Origin: Vagococcus acidifermentans
Lineage (GTDB): Bacteria; Bacillota; Bacilli; Lactobacillales; Vagococcaceae
Direction of reading: 5' to 3'
DNA length: 64,000 nucleotides
Assembly: GCF_003987655.1 (NCBI RefSeq)
Contig: NZ_NGKC01000001.1
Location: forward strand, 248,001 to 312,000
The notes under the pieces were generated by a model. It was not told the DNA's origin and searched no databases. It was given only the letters and a program-made list of their open reading frames with translations. Below, piece after piece: positions 1 through 8,839 of the stretch (positions are counted from its first letter, which is position 1; every line of letters starts with the position of its first letter). Both the position numbers and the translations under genes were made by a program.

Positions 1-235
1 TATTTTAACGAAAGGTCCGGAAACTTATTTGCAGTTGATAGAAAATGGCGTGCCTCTTGAAAAAATAATTATTGGGGGCATGGGTGCAAATAAAAACAGA
101 AGCAAGTTTTATAAGAATATTTCGGCTTCGGAAGAAGAAAAAGAAATTTTCCGGAAAATTATTGAGCATGGCTGCGAGTTAGAGGTCCATATTATTCCAG
201 ATGAGAAAGCTGTGTCAGTGAAAGGTATTTTATAA
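1..235 (+). CDS. PTS system mannose-family EIIB, 3' end only
   Basis: The reading frame is open from the first bases of the window, so this is the C-terminal part (about 77 residues) of a longer gene. The visible motif IIIGGMGANKNRSKF is typical of the late part of mannose/fructose/sorbose-family EIIB domains, which pass phosphate from EIIA to the incoming sugar. The phospho-histidine lies upstream of the window. It is followed after 24 bases by the EIIC and EIID genes, which fixes its identity. The substrate is not readable from this fragment. Confidence 0.82.
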   Translation, partial: ILTKGPETYLQLIENGVPLEKIIIGGMGANKNRSKFYKNISASEEEKEIFRKIIEHGCELEVHIIPDEKAVSVKGIL

Positions 236-259
236 AAAAATTACAAGGAGGAAAAAAGT

Positions 260-1027
260 ATGCAAATCAGTATAGTGCAATCGATTCTGATTGGTCTTGT
301 TTACTATTTGGGTATTAACGGCACACCGTGGATTACGCTTGTTGGTACACACGGCTGGATGCGCCCGCTGGTAAACGGTACGATTGTTGGTCTAATTTTA
401 GGAGATCCTGTTCAGGGATGTATCATCGGTGCGGCAATCAACTTGCCATACTTAGCATTTATTTCCGCAGGCGGTACAGTCGCTATGGACCCGGCTCTTG
501 CAGGGACTTTGGGCACGGCTTTGGCGATGGCGGCTAATGTTGAGCCGGCAGTTGCTGTTACACTGGCAGTACCACTGGGCTTGCTGGGCACATTGGTATG
601 GGTAGCTCACATGACAGTTGACATTACATTTGTTCACATGGCTGACAAAGCAGCTGAAAAAGGTGACATTGACCGAATTAATTTTCTTCACATTGTTCCA
701 CCGCAATTATTTTTACTAGCTATCACAGTTATTCCGGTTGCATTGGCTTCTTATCTTGGTGCAGATGCAGTTGCGGGCGTAATTGACAAGTTGGGCGGTA
801 AACCATTGGAAGTATTGTCGACTATCGGCGGTATCTTGCCGGCATTGGGGATTGCGATGAACTTGCGCTCCATGAACGGTAAAGGCACATTGATTTTCTT
901 CTTACTCGGTTTCCTGCTTTCCATTTACTCAGGACTGCCGACGCTACCAATTTCAGTTTTTGCAGCAGTTATCGCTTACGTCTTTACGGAATTATATTTG
1001 AATAAAAAGAATGGGAGGGCAGCGTAA
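260..1027 (+). CDS. PTS system mannose-family EIIC
   Basis: Membrane channel subunit (255 aa) of a mannose/fructose/sorbose/N-acetylgalactosamine-class PTS, which takes up and phosphorylates a sugar. The protein is very hydrophobic with about seven membrane segments. It carries the family signature around residues 30-75 (NGTIVGLILGDPVQGCIIGA). The start follows an AAGGAGG ribosome binding site. Its stop TAA shares a base with the ATG of the EIID gene, showing coupled translation. Length is normal for the family. The substrate is unknown; the downstream RpiB-like isomerase suggests a sugar phosphate that needs aldose-ketose isomerisation. Confidence 0.93.
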   Translation: MQISIVQSILIGLVYYLGINGTPWITLVGTHGWMRPLVNGTIVGLILGDPVQGCIIGAAINLPYLAFISAGGTVAMDPALAGTLGTALAMAANVEPAVAVTLAVPLGLLGTLVWVAHMTVDITFVHMADKAAEKGDIDRINFLHIVPPQLFLLAITVIPVALASYLGADAVAGVIDKLGGKPLEVLSTIGGILPALGIAMNLRSMNGKGTLIFFLLGFLLSIYSGLPTLPISVFAAVIAYVFTELYLNKKNGRAA

Positions 1028-1884
1028 TGACAGAACAAATCAATGAACAGAATACTGAAAAAAAGTTGACAAAACGCGAAGTTGCTAAGGCTTTTTGGCG
1101 CTGGACATTCTTTTCTCATGCGAACTACAACTATGAACGACTGCAAGCAACAGGGGTCGTTCATGCATTGACACCAGTACTGAAAAAGCTTTACGGGAAA
1201 GATCCGGATGAAATGAAGGCGGCTTTGGAACGCCACATGCAGTTCTTTAACACAGAACCTTCTTTTGGCGGCCCGATTTTATCCATGACTATTGCCATGG
1301 AAGAGCAGCGGGCAAATGGTGCTGAAATCGATGATGGTACTATCAACGGGTTGAAGACAGGATTGATGGGGCCTTTAGCCGGTATCGGCGACACGCTTTG
1401 GCAAGGTACGCTGATTCCAATTCTCTTGTCCTTTACACTGTCATTCGGTGCACAAGGGAATATCATCATGGGGCCGGTTGCATTTTTCGTGCTGCACTTA
1501 GGGATTATGACAACACTGGCATATTTCTTGTGGATGAAAGGGTATGAAACTGGTAAAGAAGGAATACAAAAAATGCTGTCCGGTTCGCTTTTGCCTTATG
1601 TGATGACATTTTCTCAAACACTTGGGGCGATTGTTATCGGGTCTCTGGCGGCATCGTTTGTCAAAGTCGGCACAGCAGCATCTATAAAATTGAGCAGTGA
1701 TAAAGTGCTGTCCATTCAAACAGATGTGCTGGATACCTTACTTTTAGGCCTGCTGCCTTTGGGTGTTACAATGTTAACTTACGCGTTACTGAAAAAGAAA
1801 ATGAAACCGACAACAGTCTTGCTTATTTTAATTTTAGGCGGTGGCGTTCTAGCCGCACTAGGATTGATTACCAATGCTTATTAA
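1027..1884 (+). CDS. PTS system mannose-family EIID
   Basis: Second membrane subunit (285 aa) found only in mannose-class PTS. The N-terminal cytoplasmic half has the typical run FWRWTFFSHANYNYERLQ, then HMQFFNTEPSFGGPILSMTI and GLMGPLAGIGDTLWQGT (about residues 30-130), followed by membrane segments to the C-terminus. It overlaps the EIIC gene by one base (TAATG). EIIC and EIID together form the sugar pathway, and EIIB docks on the cytoplasmic side. No mannose-type EIIA is visible, so it lies upstream of the window or elsewhere. Confidence 0.93.
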   Translation: MTEQINEQNTEKKLTKREVAKAFWRWTFFSHANYNYERLQATGVVHALTPVLKKLYGKDPDEMKAALERHMQFFNTEPSFGGPILSMTIAMEEQRANGAEIDDGTINGLKTGLMGPLAGIGDTLWQGTLIPILLSFTLSFGAQGNIIMGPVAFFVLHLGIMTTLAYFLWMKGYETGKEGIQKMLSGSLLPYVMTFSQTLGAIVIGSLAASFVKVGTAASIKLSSDKVLSIQTDVLDTLLLGLLPLGVTMLTYALLKKKMKPTTVLLILILGGGVLAALGLITNAY

Positions 1885-1905
1885 GCAGTTGCGGAGATGA
1901 CACAA

Positions 1906-2346
1906 ATGACAGTATATATTGCAAGTGATCATGGAGGCGTAGAACACAAGGAACTGATCAAAGCGTTTTTGGCGGAAAAAGGTATTGCAGTGGAAGACTT
2001 GGGTGTATCGACGACGGACAGTGTTGATTATCCGGATTATGCTGAAAAAGTTTGCCGGAAAATCCAAGAGTCACCGGAAGACAGAGGTATCTTGGTCTGC
2101 GGCACGGGCATAGGCATGAGTATTGCGGCTAATAAATTTCAAGGCATTCGTGCGGCGCTGGTCGGTGATTGTTTCTCTGCCAAAGCGACCCGGGAACACA
2201 ATGACACAAACGTGTTGTGTTTGGGGCAGCGCGTGATTGGGGGAGGACTGGCGTTGATGATTGTCGATATTTGGCTAAACACAGCATTCTTGGACCAACG
2301 CCACCAGCAACGACTAGATAAAATTTCGGAAATTGAGCAACATTAA
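1906..2346 (+). CDS. RpiB/LacAB-family sugar-phosphate isomerase (copy 1)
   Basis: Cytoplasmic isomerase of 146 aa that interconverts an aldose and a ketose phosphate (ribose-5-P/ribulose-5-P in RpiB; galactose-6-P/tagatose-6-P in LacAB). It shows the N-terminal ASDHGG phosphate-site motif, the active-site cysteine in CGTGIGMS and the histidine in REHNDTNV. The ATG at 1906 is preferred over the in-frame ATG at 1897 because GGAG at 1893-1896 directly abuts the upstream one. It is the last gene of the mannose-type PTS operon and probably processes the PTS product. Two more family members lie at 39.3 and 41.5 kb. Exact substrate unknown. Confidence 0.85.
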   Translation: MTVYIASDHGGVEHKELIKAFLAEKGIAVEDLGVSTTDSVDYPDYAEKVCRKIQESPEDRGILVCGTGIGMSIAANKFQGIRAALVGDCFSAKATREHNDTNVLCLGQRVIGGGLALMIVDIWLNTAFLDQRHQQRLDKISEIEQH

Positions 2347-2352
2347 ATGAGA

Positions 2353-2402
2353 AAGAGGTCAGAAACATTCTCACGCAAGGAGAAGTTATCTGGCCTCTTT
2401 TT
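2353..2402 (+). terminator. Rho-independent terminator of the mannose-type PTS operon
   Basis: Arms AAGAGGTCAGA (2353-2363) and TCTGGCCTCTT (2389-2399) pair with one G-U wobble. The loop is about 25 bases and a short T run follows. Confidence 0.7.
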
Positions 2403-2851
2403 GCTATGGAAGATGAAAATAAAACACGAGAGTTACTGTCAAGATTAAGCGATGGTGATACACACAAATAACATAGTGAAGAAAATCTCAAAAAAATGTT
2501 TCTTTGTTCGTTTTTTAGATGATGATGTGTTAAGATGGCCTCTTTTTTGACTGATTAACAGAACGTTTATTAAAATAAATTCCGTTGAAGTGTTCCCTTT
2601 ATCTGTACAGTAGAGTAGAATGGCGATGGGAGTAGCGTGTCGGGACAGTACAACAAAAGAAAGGAGATATATCTTTAATTACAATCGGAAGAAAAAGCGC
2701 CATTATTTGAGAAATATTGAACAATATTATAGATGGTGCCCGGTCAAAGCTCAGGGAAATGTTTGGGTTGTTTGCTCGCGGCAGCTGCACGGCTGTTGAG
2801 CAGATGGTTGCAAGAATAAGATAAAAAGATGATGATGGGAAGGAAAACAGG
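2403..2851. other. gene-poor stretch before the POT transporter
   Basis: No convincing gene is seen in these 450 bases. From about 2660 there is a ribosome-binding-like AAAGGAGATATATC and then short open stretches in two frames. One runs to the stop near 2821 and encodes residues like ARSKLREMFGLFARG without a good start codon. This may be the decayed end of an older gene. GAAGGAAA just upstream of 2852 is the binding site used by the transporter. Confidence 0.35.
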
Positions 2852-4203
2852 ATGGAAAACGTAACAAAAAAAAGAAAGCCTTTCGGATTTTATGTTTGTT
2901 CGCTAGGATTTTCTTTTGAACGCTGTGCTTTTTATACGGTGAAGTATATGCTGGCGGTTTGGATAGCAACGACTGTCGGCAAGGGCGGATTGGGATTTGA
3001 TGATGTGAAAGGGGCATCTATGTCGGCAACATTTGTCGCGATGACCTATATCACACCAATCATCGGCGGCTACATTGCCGATTATTGGCTGAGTCCGCGT
3101 CTGTGTGTGGCGTCAGGCATGATTTTAATGGGGATTGGTTATTTGTTTACATGGAAAGCTGATTCTATTACTTATGTCTGGATAATGATTATTTTGGTAT
3201 CAATCGGTACCGGCTTATTTAAAGGGAATTTATCAGGAGTCAACGGGTTGCTGTTCAATGATGAAAAAGAACTGGACGAGGCTTTCTCAGTGCAATATTC
3301 ATTTGTTAATATCGGTTCATTTATCGGAACCACTTTTTTGGTTTTGCTGATACCCAAATTCGGCTTTAATTTTGTGTTTTTAATTTGTGCCCTGCTGCTG
3401 TTTATTGATGCCATCTGGTTTATCGGCAACAGCAGAGCGCTTGGCGATGCAGGGAAAAACCGTTTAAAGTTGACCAGCGTCAGTTTAAATCGGAGAAAGA
3501 AACAACGCCGGGTGAGGCAAAGCCGCTGACAGCAGAGGATAAAAAACGCGTATTTGCCATTATTTTAGTCACATTATTTTCTGTCGTTTTCTGGATGGTC
3601 TGGTACCTTGCTTATATGCCGGCGTATTATTATTTTGGATACGGTGACGGAGCCGGATTTTTAGGCCGAGCGAATTGGATGGTCGGGAATTTCAAAGTGC
3701 CAACAGCATATTTTGATTCCATGAATGCACTGACGTGTATTGTGCTGGGGCCGGTGCTGGGCCGACTATGGACTAAACTGGCTGCCCGTCCGAAAGGTGA
3801 TATCAGCATGTTTAAGAAGACCGCGCTGGGCATGATGTTAGTCGGTGTGTCTTACGTGGTCATGGTGATTGCCGACAAGGTTGGTGATGGCTCCACGTCC
3901 ATTATTTGGATTGTCATGGTCAGCCTGTTGATGTCAGTCGGCGAGATGGTCTTTTCACCACTCGGCAACTCTTTTATTACAAAGCTTGCCCCGGCTAAAT
4001 TAATGGGCATGCTGCTCGGCTTCTGGCCGATAGCAGTGTTTTTCTCAAACATGCTGTATCCAAAAGTCTACAGCTTTTTGAAAACTGATATTCCGTCACA
4101 ATTTCAGCTGGGCTATGGTATTTTGGCAGCAATCGTCATTGTACTAGGTTTGATTCTATGGTTTTCAAGCAAGAGTCTGGATAAATTGGAAGCAACTGAA
4201 TAG
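2852..4203 (+). pseudogene. dtpT: POT-family di-/tripeptide:proton symporter, frameshifted
   Basis: Membrane transporter of the proton-dependent oligopeptide (POT/PTR2) family, which imports di- and tripeptides. The N-terminal half (2852-3529 frame) has the family motif FERCAFY near residue 25 and about six membrane helices. The second half (about 3460-4203, read one frame back) holds the remaining helices, including YLAYMPAYYYFGYG. Joining the frames at GGGAAAAACCG (3452-3462) gives a continuous sequence GKN/PFKVDQRQF and a protein of about 450 aa. One missing base in the A run explains the break. It may be a real mutation or a sequencing error. The missing base falls in the central cytoplasmic loop. 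A terminator follows. Confidence 0.85.
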
Positions 4204-4227
4204 TAAGCACACAAGTGTGTTTGGGGG

Positions 4228-4266
4228 CAAGTTCCGGTAATCAATCGATACCGGAACTTGTTTTTT
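4228..4266 (+). terminator. Rho-independent terminator after the POT gene
   Basis: Perfect arms CAAGTTCCGGTA and TACCGGAACTTG (4228-4260) with a 9-base loop, followed by TTTTTT. Confidence 0.92.
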
Positions 4267-4471
4267 ATTAAAAGAGACATTTTTGAAAAATAGGAACTAT
4301 TTTGTTCTTTAAATTAAAGGGCGATTTATAAAAAACGCTGTATGAGATAACGATGATAACTTTCCCATAGTTTCTTAATATAACTTTAAGCTGAAGTCTG
4401 AACACCTGTTTCTTAAAAGTATAAAAAACCCAAGAAATTCGCAAAGTCAAAACCCTGGTTATTTATAAAAC

Positions 4472-4513
4472 AAGCAAGCGATTTTTGACTTACAAAAAAT
4501 ACTTGCTTAGAAT
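4472..4513 (+). promoter_or_regulatory. promoter and possible operator of WxL cluster 1
   Basis: A -35 box TTGACT (4485-4490), 17 bases, then a -10 box TAGAAT (4508-4513). The promoter lies inside an inverted repeat: AAGCAAG (4472-4478) pairs with CTTGCTT (4502-4508), and ATTTTT (4481-4486) with AAAAAAT (4494-4500). This symmetry suggests a regulator site, but no regulator is identified. Confidence 0.62.
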
Positions 4514-4546
4514 AAAATAACATGAAGGGCAAAAAAGGGGGCGAGT

Positions 4547-6382
4547 GTGTTGAATCAGGGAGACAATGAAAAACGGCAGTACAGTTTCGGCTTGTTTGTG
4601 AGGTGGGCGACAGTCGGTATGTTGCTGTGTGCGCCGTTGAGTCCGGTTTATGCAAATGATGGGAGCCAGACCACGGATATTATAACAGATGAGCTGACTT
4701 CTGATATATCATCGGAGGAAGAGCAAGACACAGCACCAGAAGAAGCTGAAAATGAAACGGGAGCTGAGCCGGCAACCGTAGCATCTGATGAAACAGCTAA
4801 TGAACCAAACGAAAAACCTGCATCCTTTGAATCTGAAGTCGACAGCATGCTACTAGAGGAGAAACCATCTGATGAACAGGTGCCGCTTCTGGGCAGAACG
4901 ATTTCATCGGATGTGATGCTGTTGGAAGCACATGAGCATGCAGAGCGTTTGGGAAGGTTGTTGGAATTCATGAAGGAAGGGACGATACAGACCGCGGCAG
5001 GGTACGGTGGAATCAAGGCGCTCTGGACACGAAATCTCAATAACTGTGTAATAGACCCGCAAATTCTGGGGAATTTTGAAGGGGACTCCGTTCGTTTTGA
5101 CGTGACTTTCCCTGATAATATTGCTTATTTTGAAGAGGGGAAAAGTGTGCCATTCACAGAAGAAGACACCGGCAAATCTACTTGGATAACCGAAGGAATG
5201 CAGTATGCGCTCTATTCGCCGGAAATGACCAATGATGTCTATGCTGTCAATCATGCTGGTGACATTCAGGTGCATATTTTCGCCAGCGAAGCGGCCTCTT
5301 ATATTGAATTTGTGCGTTTGGAGGACAAGCAGACAGGCACATTTGACACATCCTTTGAGCTGAGGGGAATTAAAAGCCAGTTGAATGTGGAAGAAGGCAG
5401 TCTGAGAGAGAGTTCGGCACAAAATGCCGCAAAAGAACATGATTTTTCCGGGAAGTTTTATACGACGACCGATATGGTGTATGATTTCGAGTCGTGGATT
5501 AAGCAAGATTTAACCAATATTTCGGTTCAGGACATCGTAATCCCTACAGCAGCCCACGGCGGAAGCTGGTCGCCGGAAGCAGCATTCATAGCAGCGACAG
5601 ATAGTATCGGCCAGCAGCTGACTATCGATCAGCTGGAAATTACTGGTGACGTGGATGTGAGTATGCCGGGGATTTATCCGGTCAGCTACCAGTATGGTCA
5701 AACAGAACAGATAGCCGCAGTCAGAGTGGACGGCACCTGGCTGGAGCAGCTACAAGATAAAGTAGTCGTGTATCGACATGCGGCTCTTGATTTGAATCAG
5801 GCACTCCGCATCACCAATTCAGAAGGAGAAGAGGTACCGTTTGATGCAGCACGGCATGTGGCAAACTCTACACTTGAGTTTGATGAGGACGGGTTTATTG
5901 TCAGCGAGCCAGGAGAGTACGAAGTCACGTGTCGTGTGTCACTGCCGTGGCAAGGCTCCGACGGCGACAGATTAGTGACCGTTCCTGTTACAGTGATGGC
6001 AAATACGCTTGAACTTGAAGTACCTTCAACGGTTGACTTTGGCAGTTATATTCTTGGTACGCCAAACAGCCGGCTGTTCTGGCATTCGGCCGAAGACATC
6101 AGTGTTGATGACACCAGACAAGACAGTAGCGGCTGGCAGTTGACAGCCAAAGTGGTTGACAGCCGCCATGAGGATTTTCCGTCTGTCGTATGCTTTAATA
6201 ATCAGCCGCTAACTGAAACTGTTGTCGTGGGTGAATCACGCGTATCTGGAAAGACCATTGTCAGCCAGAATTGGGGTGAAGGGCAAGGTGTGATGATTGA
6301 TTACACCTATGCAGAAACCGTTCGGACAGATACTGCGACAATTGAATGGACATTGCACGCGTCGGGGGAGATACAGGAATGA
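4547..6382 (+). CDS. large WxL-domain surface protein, cluster 1
   Basis: Secreted protein of 611 aa held non-covalently on the cell wall by a C-terminal WxL domain. A signal peptide lies at about residues 15-37 (LLCAPLSPVYAN). An acidic Glu/Thr/Ser-rich linker follows (about 40-105). A globular region and Ig-like repeats near residues 330-485 come next (for example SMPGIYPVSYQYG and EPGEYEVTCRVS). The WxL domain has two tryptophan motifs, GWQLTAKV near residue 530 and IEWTLHAS at the end. GTG start with AAGGGGG seven bases upstream. It is the first gene of a five-gene operon that ends in a DUF916 partner. It probably works in adhesion or wall complexes; the ligand is unknown. Confidence 0.85.
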   Translation: MLNQGDNEKRQYSFGLFVRWATVGMLLCAPLSPVYANDGSQTTDIITDELTSDISSEEEQDTAPEEAENETGAEPATVASDETANEPNEKPASFESEVDSMLLEEKPSDEQVPLLGRTISSDVMLLEAHEHAERLGRLLEFMKEGTIQTAAGYGGIKALWTRNLNNCVIDPQILGNFEGDSVRFDVTFPDNIAYFEEGKSVPFTEEDTGKSTWITEGMQYALYSPEMTNDVYAVNHAGDIQVHIFASEAASYIEFVRLEDKQTGTFDTSFELRGIKSQLNVEEGSLRESSAQNAAKEHDFSGKFYTTTDMVYDFESWIKQDLTNISVQDIVIPTAAHGGSWSPEAAFIAATDSIGQQLTIDQLEITGDVDVSMPGIYPVSYQYGQTEQIAAVRVDGTWLEQLQDKVVVYRHAALDLNQALRITNSEGEEVPFDAARHVANSTLEFDEDGFIVSEPGEYEVTCRVSLPWQGSDGDRLVTVPVTVMANTLELEVPSTVDFGSYILGTPNSRLFWHSAEDISVDDTRQDSSGWQLTAKVVDSRHEDFPSVVCFNNQPLTETVVVGESRVSGKTIVSQNWGEGQGVMIDYTYAETVRTDTATIEWTLHASGEIQE

Positions 6383-6681
6383 TGGCCAAAAAATATATGT
6401 TGTTAGCCGTTTTGACCGCTATCTTTGCATTGACAGTGTTTTCTGCTGACAATGAGGTTGCGGCAGACACCTCAGCTGCGTCAAAAATAACGGTTCATTT
6501 GATTGATGGACATGAGCCAAGCGCTCGTCAATCAAATGAAAAACAGCTGAATAATTTATCAGGAAAGCACCTGCCGAAAACAAACGAATCCGGCGACAAG
6601 TGGGGATTAACAACCGCTGGCGGGATGTTGCTCGTAGGAATATGCCAGCAGTATATGAGGAGAAAACAACATGAAGATTAA
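6379..6681 (+). CDS. small wall-anchored protein with LPKTN sorting motif, cluster 1
   Basis: Protein of 100 aa: an N-terminal signal peptide (residues 3-30), a short exposed segment, then HLPKTNESG, a hydrophobic segment (LTTAGGMLLVGIC) and a positively charged tail (MRRKQHED). This is the layout of a sortase substrate, but the glycine of LPXTG is replaced by asparagine. The ATG at 6379 overlaps the stop of the preceding gene and has GGGGGAG eight bases upstream. The next gene begins inside its 3' end. Small proteins of this kind are usual members of WxL operons. Role unknown. Confidence 0.8.
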   Translation: MMAKKYMLLAVLTAIFALTVFSADNEVAADTSAASKITVHLIDGHEPSARQSNEKQLNNLSGKHLPKTNESGDKWGLTTAGGMLLVGICQQYMRRKQHED

Positions 6682-7147
6682 ACAATTTTTGGGGATAGCC
6701 TGTTTATTCGGAAGTTTTCTTTTGGGAACGCTGGAAGTGTCAGCGGCTCACGGCCGAACAGTCATCAAGGCAGAAATTACCGAAGGAACATTAAGCATGA
6801 CCTCGCCGACTGATTTGGATTATACGCTGTCATTGACAGGCGAAGACGAAATCGTACCGCTCGGCAGTCTGGAAACCACAATCGGTGATTTTCGCGGTGA
6901 AAAATCCGGCTGGCAATTGACAGCCAAGTCGCCGAACTACCGCGACTATCGGCAACATTACACAGTTCATGTTAATGGCGTAGGTGTGACGGATGAGCAT
7001 CGTGTCATCATCTTTCGCGACAACAGTACAGTCACTGAAACAGTGAGTCTGGAAACAAATTTGGAGATCTCAGCTGATGCACAGGCTGGTTCTTATATAG
7101 CGAATTTCGAATGGAATTTGCAACCTTTAAAAAAAATAGATGAATAG
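6671..7147 (+). CDS. WxL-domain protein, cluster 1 (first)
   Basis: Secreted protein of 158 aa that is little more than a signal peptide (residues 1-25, ending VSAAHG) and one WxL domain. The two hallmark motifs are present: SGWQLTAKS near residue 77 and FEWNLQP near the C-terminus. WxL domains bind peptidoglycan and interact with DUF916 proteins. It overlaps the upstream LPKTN gene by 11 bases and is followed after 11 bases by a second WxL gene, so it is in the middle of the operon. Confidence 0.85.
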   Translation: MKIKQFLGIACLFGSFLLGTLEVSAAHGRTVIKAEITEGTLSMTSPTDLDYTLSLTGEDEIVPLGSLETTIGDFRGEKSGWQLTAKSPNYRDYRQHYTVHVNGVGVTDEHRVIIFRDNSTVTETVSLETNLEISADAQAGSYIANFEWNLQPLKKIDE

Positions 7148-7158
7148 GGGATGGAAGT

Positions 7159-7647
7159 ATGAAAAAGACAATGATTGCGGGGATGCTGCTATGCGGGGGA
7201 TTGATGATTGCGGCGAACGGACATGTAGCATCTGCGGCTGACGGAAAAACCGAGGTTACGGCGGAAGTGACACCGGGTATATTGGAATTAAAGGTACCGG
7301 ATAAGATTGACTTCGGCTCACAGCCTTTAAGTGATAATGTAAAATTTGACCAGCAGGAGGTGGAATACACTATTAACGACTACACAGGTTCGACGTCTGG
7401 ACATATTATTAATGCAAGAATAACTTCCGTGTCAGATGATGAAAAATATTTTATAATTAATGGGATTAAGGTCGCACAAGCATCATTTGGTAATGCAGTA
7501 ATTGCTACCGATAAAAATGATGTCGGTGAAAGTAAAAAAACCACAACTGCGGATTTATCATACACAAATCTTAGAAGGCTTGGAACAAATGATTTCACTG
7601 TAGAGTGGGAAATAAGAGCAAACGAAAGCGAAAATATGGCTGAATAA
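7159..7647 (+). CDS. WxL-like protein with degenerate first motif, cluster 1
   Basis: Secreted protein of 162 aa with a clear signal peptide (cleavage near VASAADG, about residue 27). The fold pattern follows the WxL domain (LELKVPDKIDFGSQPL, then a TGSTSGHIINARI segment). The first tryptophan motif has been lost (HII in place of WxL) and the second is WEI (VEWEIRA). It may therefore bind the wall or its partner differently from its neighbour. RBS GGGGATGG precedes the ATG. It lies directly before the attenuator and the DUF916 gene. In base composition its 3' half is AT-richer than the rest of the operon. Confidence 0.75.
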   Translation: MKKTMIAGMLLCGGLMIAANGHVASAADGKTEVTAEVTPGILELKVPDKIDFGSQPLSDNVKFDQQEVEYTINDYTGSTSGHIINARITSVSDDEKYFIINGIKVAQASFGNAVIATDKNDVGESKKTTTADLSYTNLRRLGTNDFTVEWEIRANESENMAE

Positions 7648-7653
7648 AAATGG

Positions 7654-7680
7654 AAAGGAGAGCAATCTCCTTTTTATTTT
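7654..7680 (+). terminator. intra-operon terminator/attenuator, WxL cluster 1
   Basis: Stem AAAGGAGA/TCTCCTTT with a GCAA tetraloop (7654-7673), followed by a T-rich run. It sits between the WxL genes and the DUF916 gene, which probably lowers expression of the latter. Cluster 2 has a hairpin at the same place. Confidence 0.75.
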
Positions 7681-7696
7681 CCTGAAGGGGGTTATT

Positions 7697-8692
7697 ATGA
7701 AAAAACGTAGCGTGCTTTTATTTTTAACTATGTTGTGTCAATTGCTGGCATGCTTTTCCGGAACGATTCACAATGCAGAATCGGAGGGAGGCTATGCAGT
7801 CAGCCCGATTTTTTCGGAGCATCAAAAAGAAGGTGTTTTGGAATTCTTTGATATCCGCTGGACGCCGGGAGGAACAGACACATTTGGCATTCGCATCGTC
7901 AATAAATCAGAAAATGACCAAACTTATATTGTTTCATTGAACAAAGCTCGAACGAACAGCAACGGCGTTATCGATTATTCTACACCGGCAGATAAAAGTA
8001 CAGCGGAGACGGGAGCGATTCATCAGTTTGTCACGATACCTGAAGAAATCGTTGTAGCAGCCAACAGCAGCGAAGTTGTCGAAGGCACGGTGTCGTTTCC
8101 TGACGAGGACTTCAATGGTCTGGTGATGGGAGGCGTCAATATTTCTGAAAAGAAGATTGATAATGCGGGAAAAGGAGTGACGAACATTGTGTCATACACT
8201 TTTCCGATTGTGTTAAGGGGCAATATTGACGAGCGTCCTGAACCGGTTATCACGCTGGAGAAACTTTCTATTGAACCAGTCACCTCGGACAGCCATGCGT
8301 TACATATCGCACTGAATAATCATGGTCCCAATTTGTTAAAGGATGTGGCAGTTACTGTAAATCTCAGTGATCAAAATGGACAGGTGAAAGAAAGCCGTGA
8401 AAGCTCGCTGGATATGACACCGGCTACTGAATTTATTTACCCTGTAGAGCTGACGGGAAAACTGGCTGAAGGCGACTATTATGTGACGGTCAAGCTAGTT
8501 CACAGCAGTGGGCAGGAATGGACGTTTGACGACACGTTGACGATTAGTGGCAAGCAGGCAAAAGAATTGGCAAAGAGCACACCGGGAAATGGTTTGCCGC
8601 TGCAGTACTTTATACCAATAGCAGTTATCGGGCTGTTGGCAGGCTGGTTTCTGCTTAAAAAAAATCGCCGGCACGATTCCAGTAATCAATAG
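7697..8692 (+). CDS. DUF916/DUF3324 WxL-interacting protein, cluster 1
   Basis: Membrane-anchored surface protein of 331 aa. It has a signal peptide (residues 1-28), the DUF916 domain (about 30-150; YAVSPIFSEHQKEG, then TFGIRIVNKSENDQTY) and the DUF3324 domain (about 160-290). A C-terminal transmembrane helix follows (YFIPIAVIGLLAGWFLL) with a charged tail. Proteins of this family bind peptidoglycan and WxL partners and so tie the WxL layer to the cell. It is the last gene of cluster 1 and ends at a terminator. Its counterpart in cluster 2 is at 56184-57212. Confidence 0.9.
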   Translation: MKKRSVLLFLTMLCQLLACFSGTIHNAESEGGYAVSPIFSEHQKEGVLEFFDIRWTPGGTDTFGIRIVNKSENDQTYIVSLNKARTNSNGVIDYSTPADKSTAETGAIHQFVTIPEEIVVAANSSEVVEGTVSFPDEDFNGLVMGGVNISEKKIDNAGKGVTNIVSYTFPIVLRGNIDERPEPVITLEKLSIEPVTSDSHALHIALNNHGPNLLKDVAVTVNLSDQNGQVKESRESSLDMTPATEFIYPVELTGKLAEGDYYVTVKLVHSSGQEWTFDDTLTISGKQAKELAKSTPGNGLPLQYFIPIAVIGLLAGWFLLKKNRRHDSSNQ

Positions 8693-8713
8693 AAGAGCGA
8701 GTATTCAACAAGT

Positions 8714-8750
8714 AACTGCCAATTCGTTTGAATGGCAGTTTTATTTTTCC
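8714..8750 (+). terminator. Rho-independent terminator of WxL cluster 1
   Basis: Arms AACTGCC and GGCAGTT with inner pairs ATTC/GAAT (8714-8740) and a TTATTTTT run. Confidence 0.82.
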
Positions 8751-8839
8751 ATGTATGCTTCAGATTCACAGTAAAACAGCATTAAACGACTATTTATATA
8801 GTATAATAAATGAAAGGGATGATAAAAGGAGGAAGGAAA

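Noticed and set aside
3452-3462. Programmed -1 frameshift in the POT gene
   Set aside because: The heptamer is G-AAA-AAC, not a good slippery site, and this family is not known for frameshifting; an indel is simpler.
4904-5506. 200-codon minus-strand frame inside the first large WxL gene
   Set aside because: No motif or signal peptide, while the plus-strand frame has a signal peptide, spacer and WxL domain.
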